7,364 nt of DNA from positions 1 to 7,364 of the forward strand of contig JBLIAZ010000124.1 of assembly GCA_047631875.1 (NCBI GenBank). Reading direction: 5' to 3'. Below the pieces are notes generated by a model. That model saw only the letters and a program-made list of their open reading frames with translations, did no database searches and was not told the DNA's origin. Origin of the DNA: JBLIAZ01 sp047631875 (GTDB taxonomy: Bacteria; Bacteroidota; Bacteroidia; Flavobacteriales_C; GCA-002722245). Made by a program: the position numbers and the translations under genes. Shown in pieces: positions 7,275 to 7,364 of the stretch (position 1 is its first letter; each line of letters opens with the position of its first letter).

Positions 7275-7364
7275 AGTGTAGAGTGAATGCATTTTGTGTG
7301 CCGTTAATTTACTCAATTTATTACTAATAAGTAAAATAAAACAAAAAACTTCAATACCACTAAG

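Noticed and set aside
7313..7345. Possible promoter of the TPR gene (TTTG at 7342-7345, TAAATTGA at 7313-7320 on the - strand)
   Set aside because: Spacing (21 nt) is acceptable, but the -7 part differs from TAnnTTTG in its last two bases, and AT-rich sequence like this gives such matches easily.
1..7364. A single new multi-gene system spanning the window
   Set aside because: gyrB and the ROK kinase are ordinary metabolic or housekeeping genes, the two halves are convergent and separated by a terminator, and no shared motif links the exported proteins.

Overview
The window is a stretch of low-GC bacterial chromosome that most likely comes from the Bacteroidetes (Flavobacteriia/Cytophagia-like). 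Four things point there: a lipoprotein of the Bacteroidetes Ig-like type with the N-terminal GGPKD motif, a short GyrB without the enterobacterial insertion, a secreted TPR protein with the A-C-x-D-W capping repeat common in that phylum, and a TAnnTTTG-type -7 element upstream of gyrB with no strong Shine-Dalgarno sequences. The genus cannot be fixed from the sequence.

Layout. The left part (1-3317) is read on the + strand: the 3' end of a ROK-family sugar kinase, an outer-membrane-type Ig-like lipoprotein (409-2028), and an unrecognised protein with a predicted membrane helix at each end (2076-3317). Gaps are short (25 and 47 nt), so the three could be co-transcribed. However, a 55-bp near-perfect palindrome followed by a T-tract covers the start codon and signal-peptide codons of the lipoprotein gene. 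The right part (3394-7316) is read on the - strand: gyrB (3394-5355) and, upstream of it, a secreted TPR-repeat protein (best start 7274). The two groups converge on a strong hairpin terminator at 3339-3371. The 311-bp gap between gyrB and the TPR gene holds, going up in coordinate, a probable gyrB -7 element, a stretch with one imperfect hairpin, and a second strong terminator that ends the TPR transcript.

How the genes relate. gyrB is housekeeping (DNA supercoiling). The ROK kinase is cytoplasmic sugar metabolism. The lipoprotein, the two-helix protein and the TPR protein are all predicted to be exported or membrane-attached, but nothing in the sequence ties them into one pathway. I see no mobile element, CRISPR array, tRNA, rRNA or defence cassette. 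The two items most worth following are the terminator-like palindrome that any mRNA carrying the lipoprotein start codon must contain, and the unrecognised membrane-anchored protein with its conserved-looking aromatic/acidic motifs.
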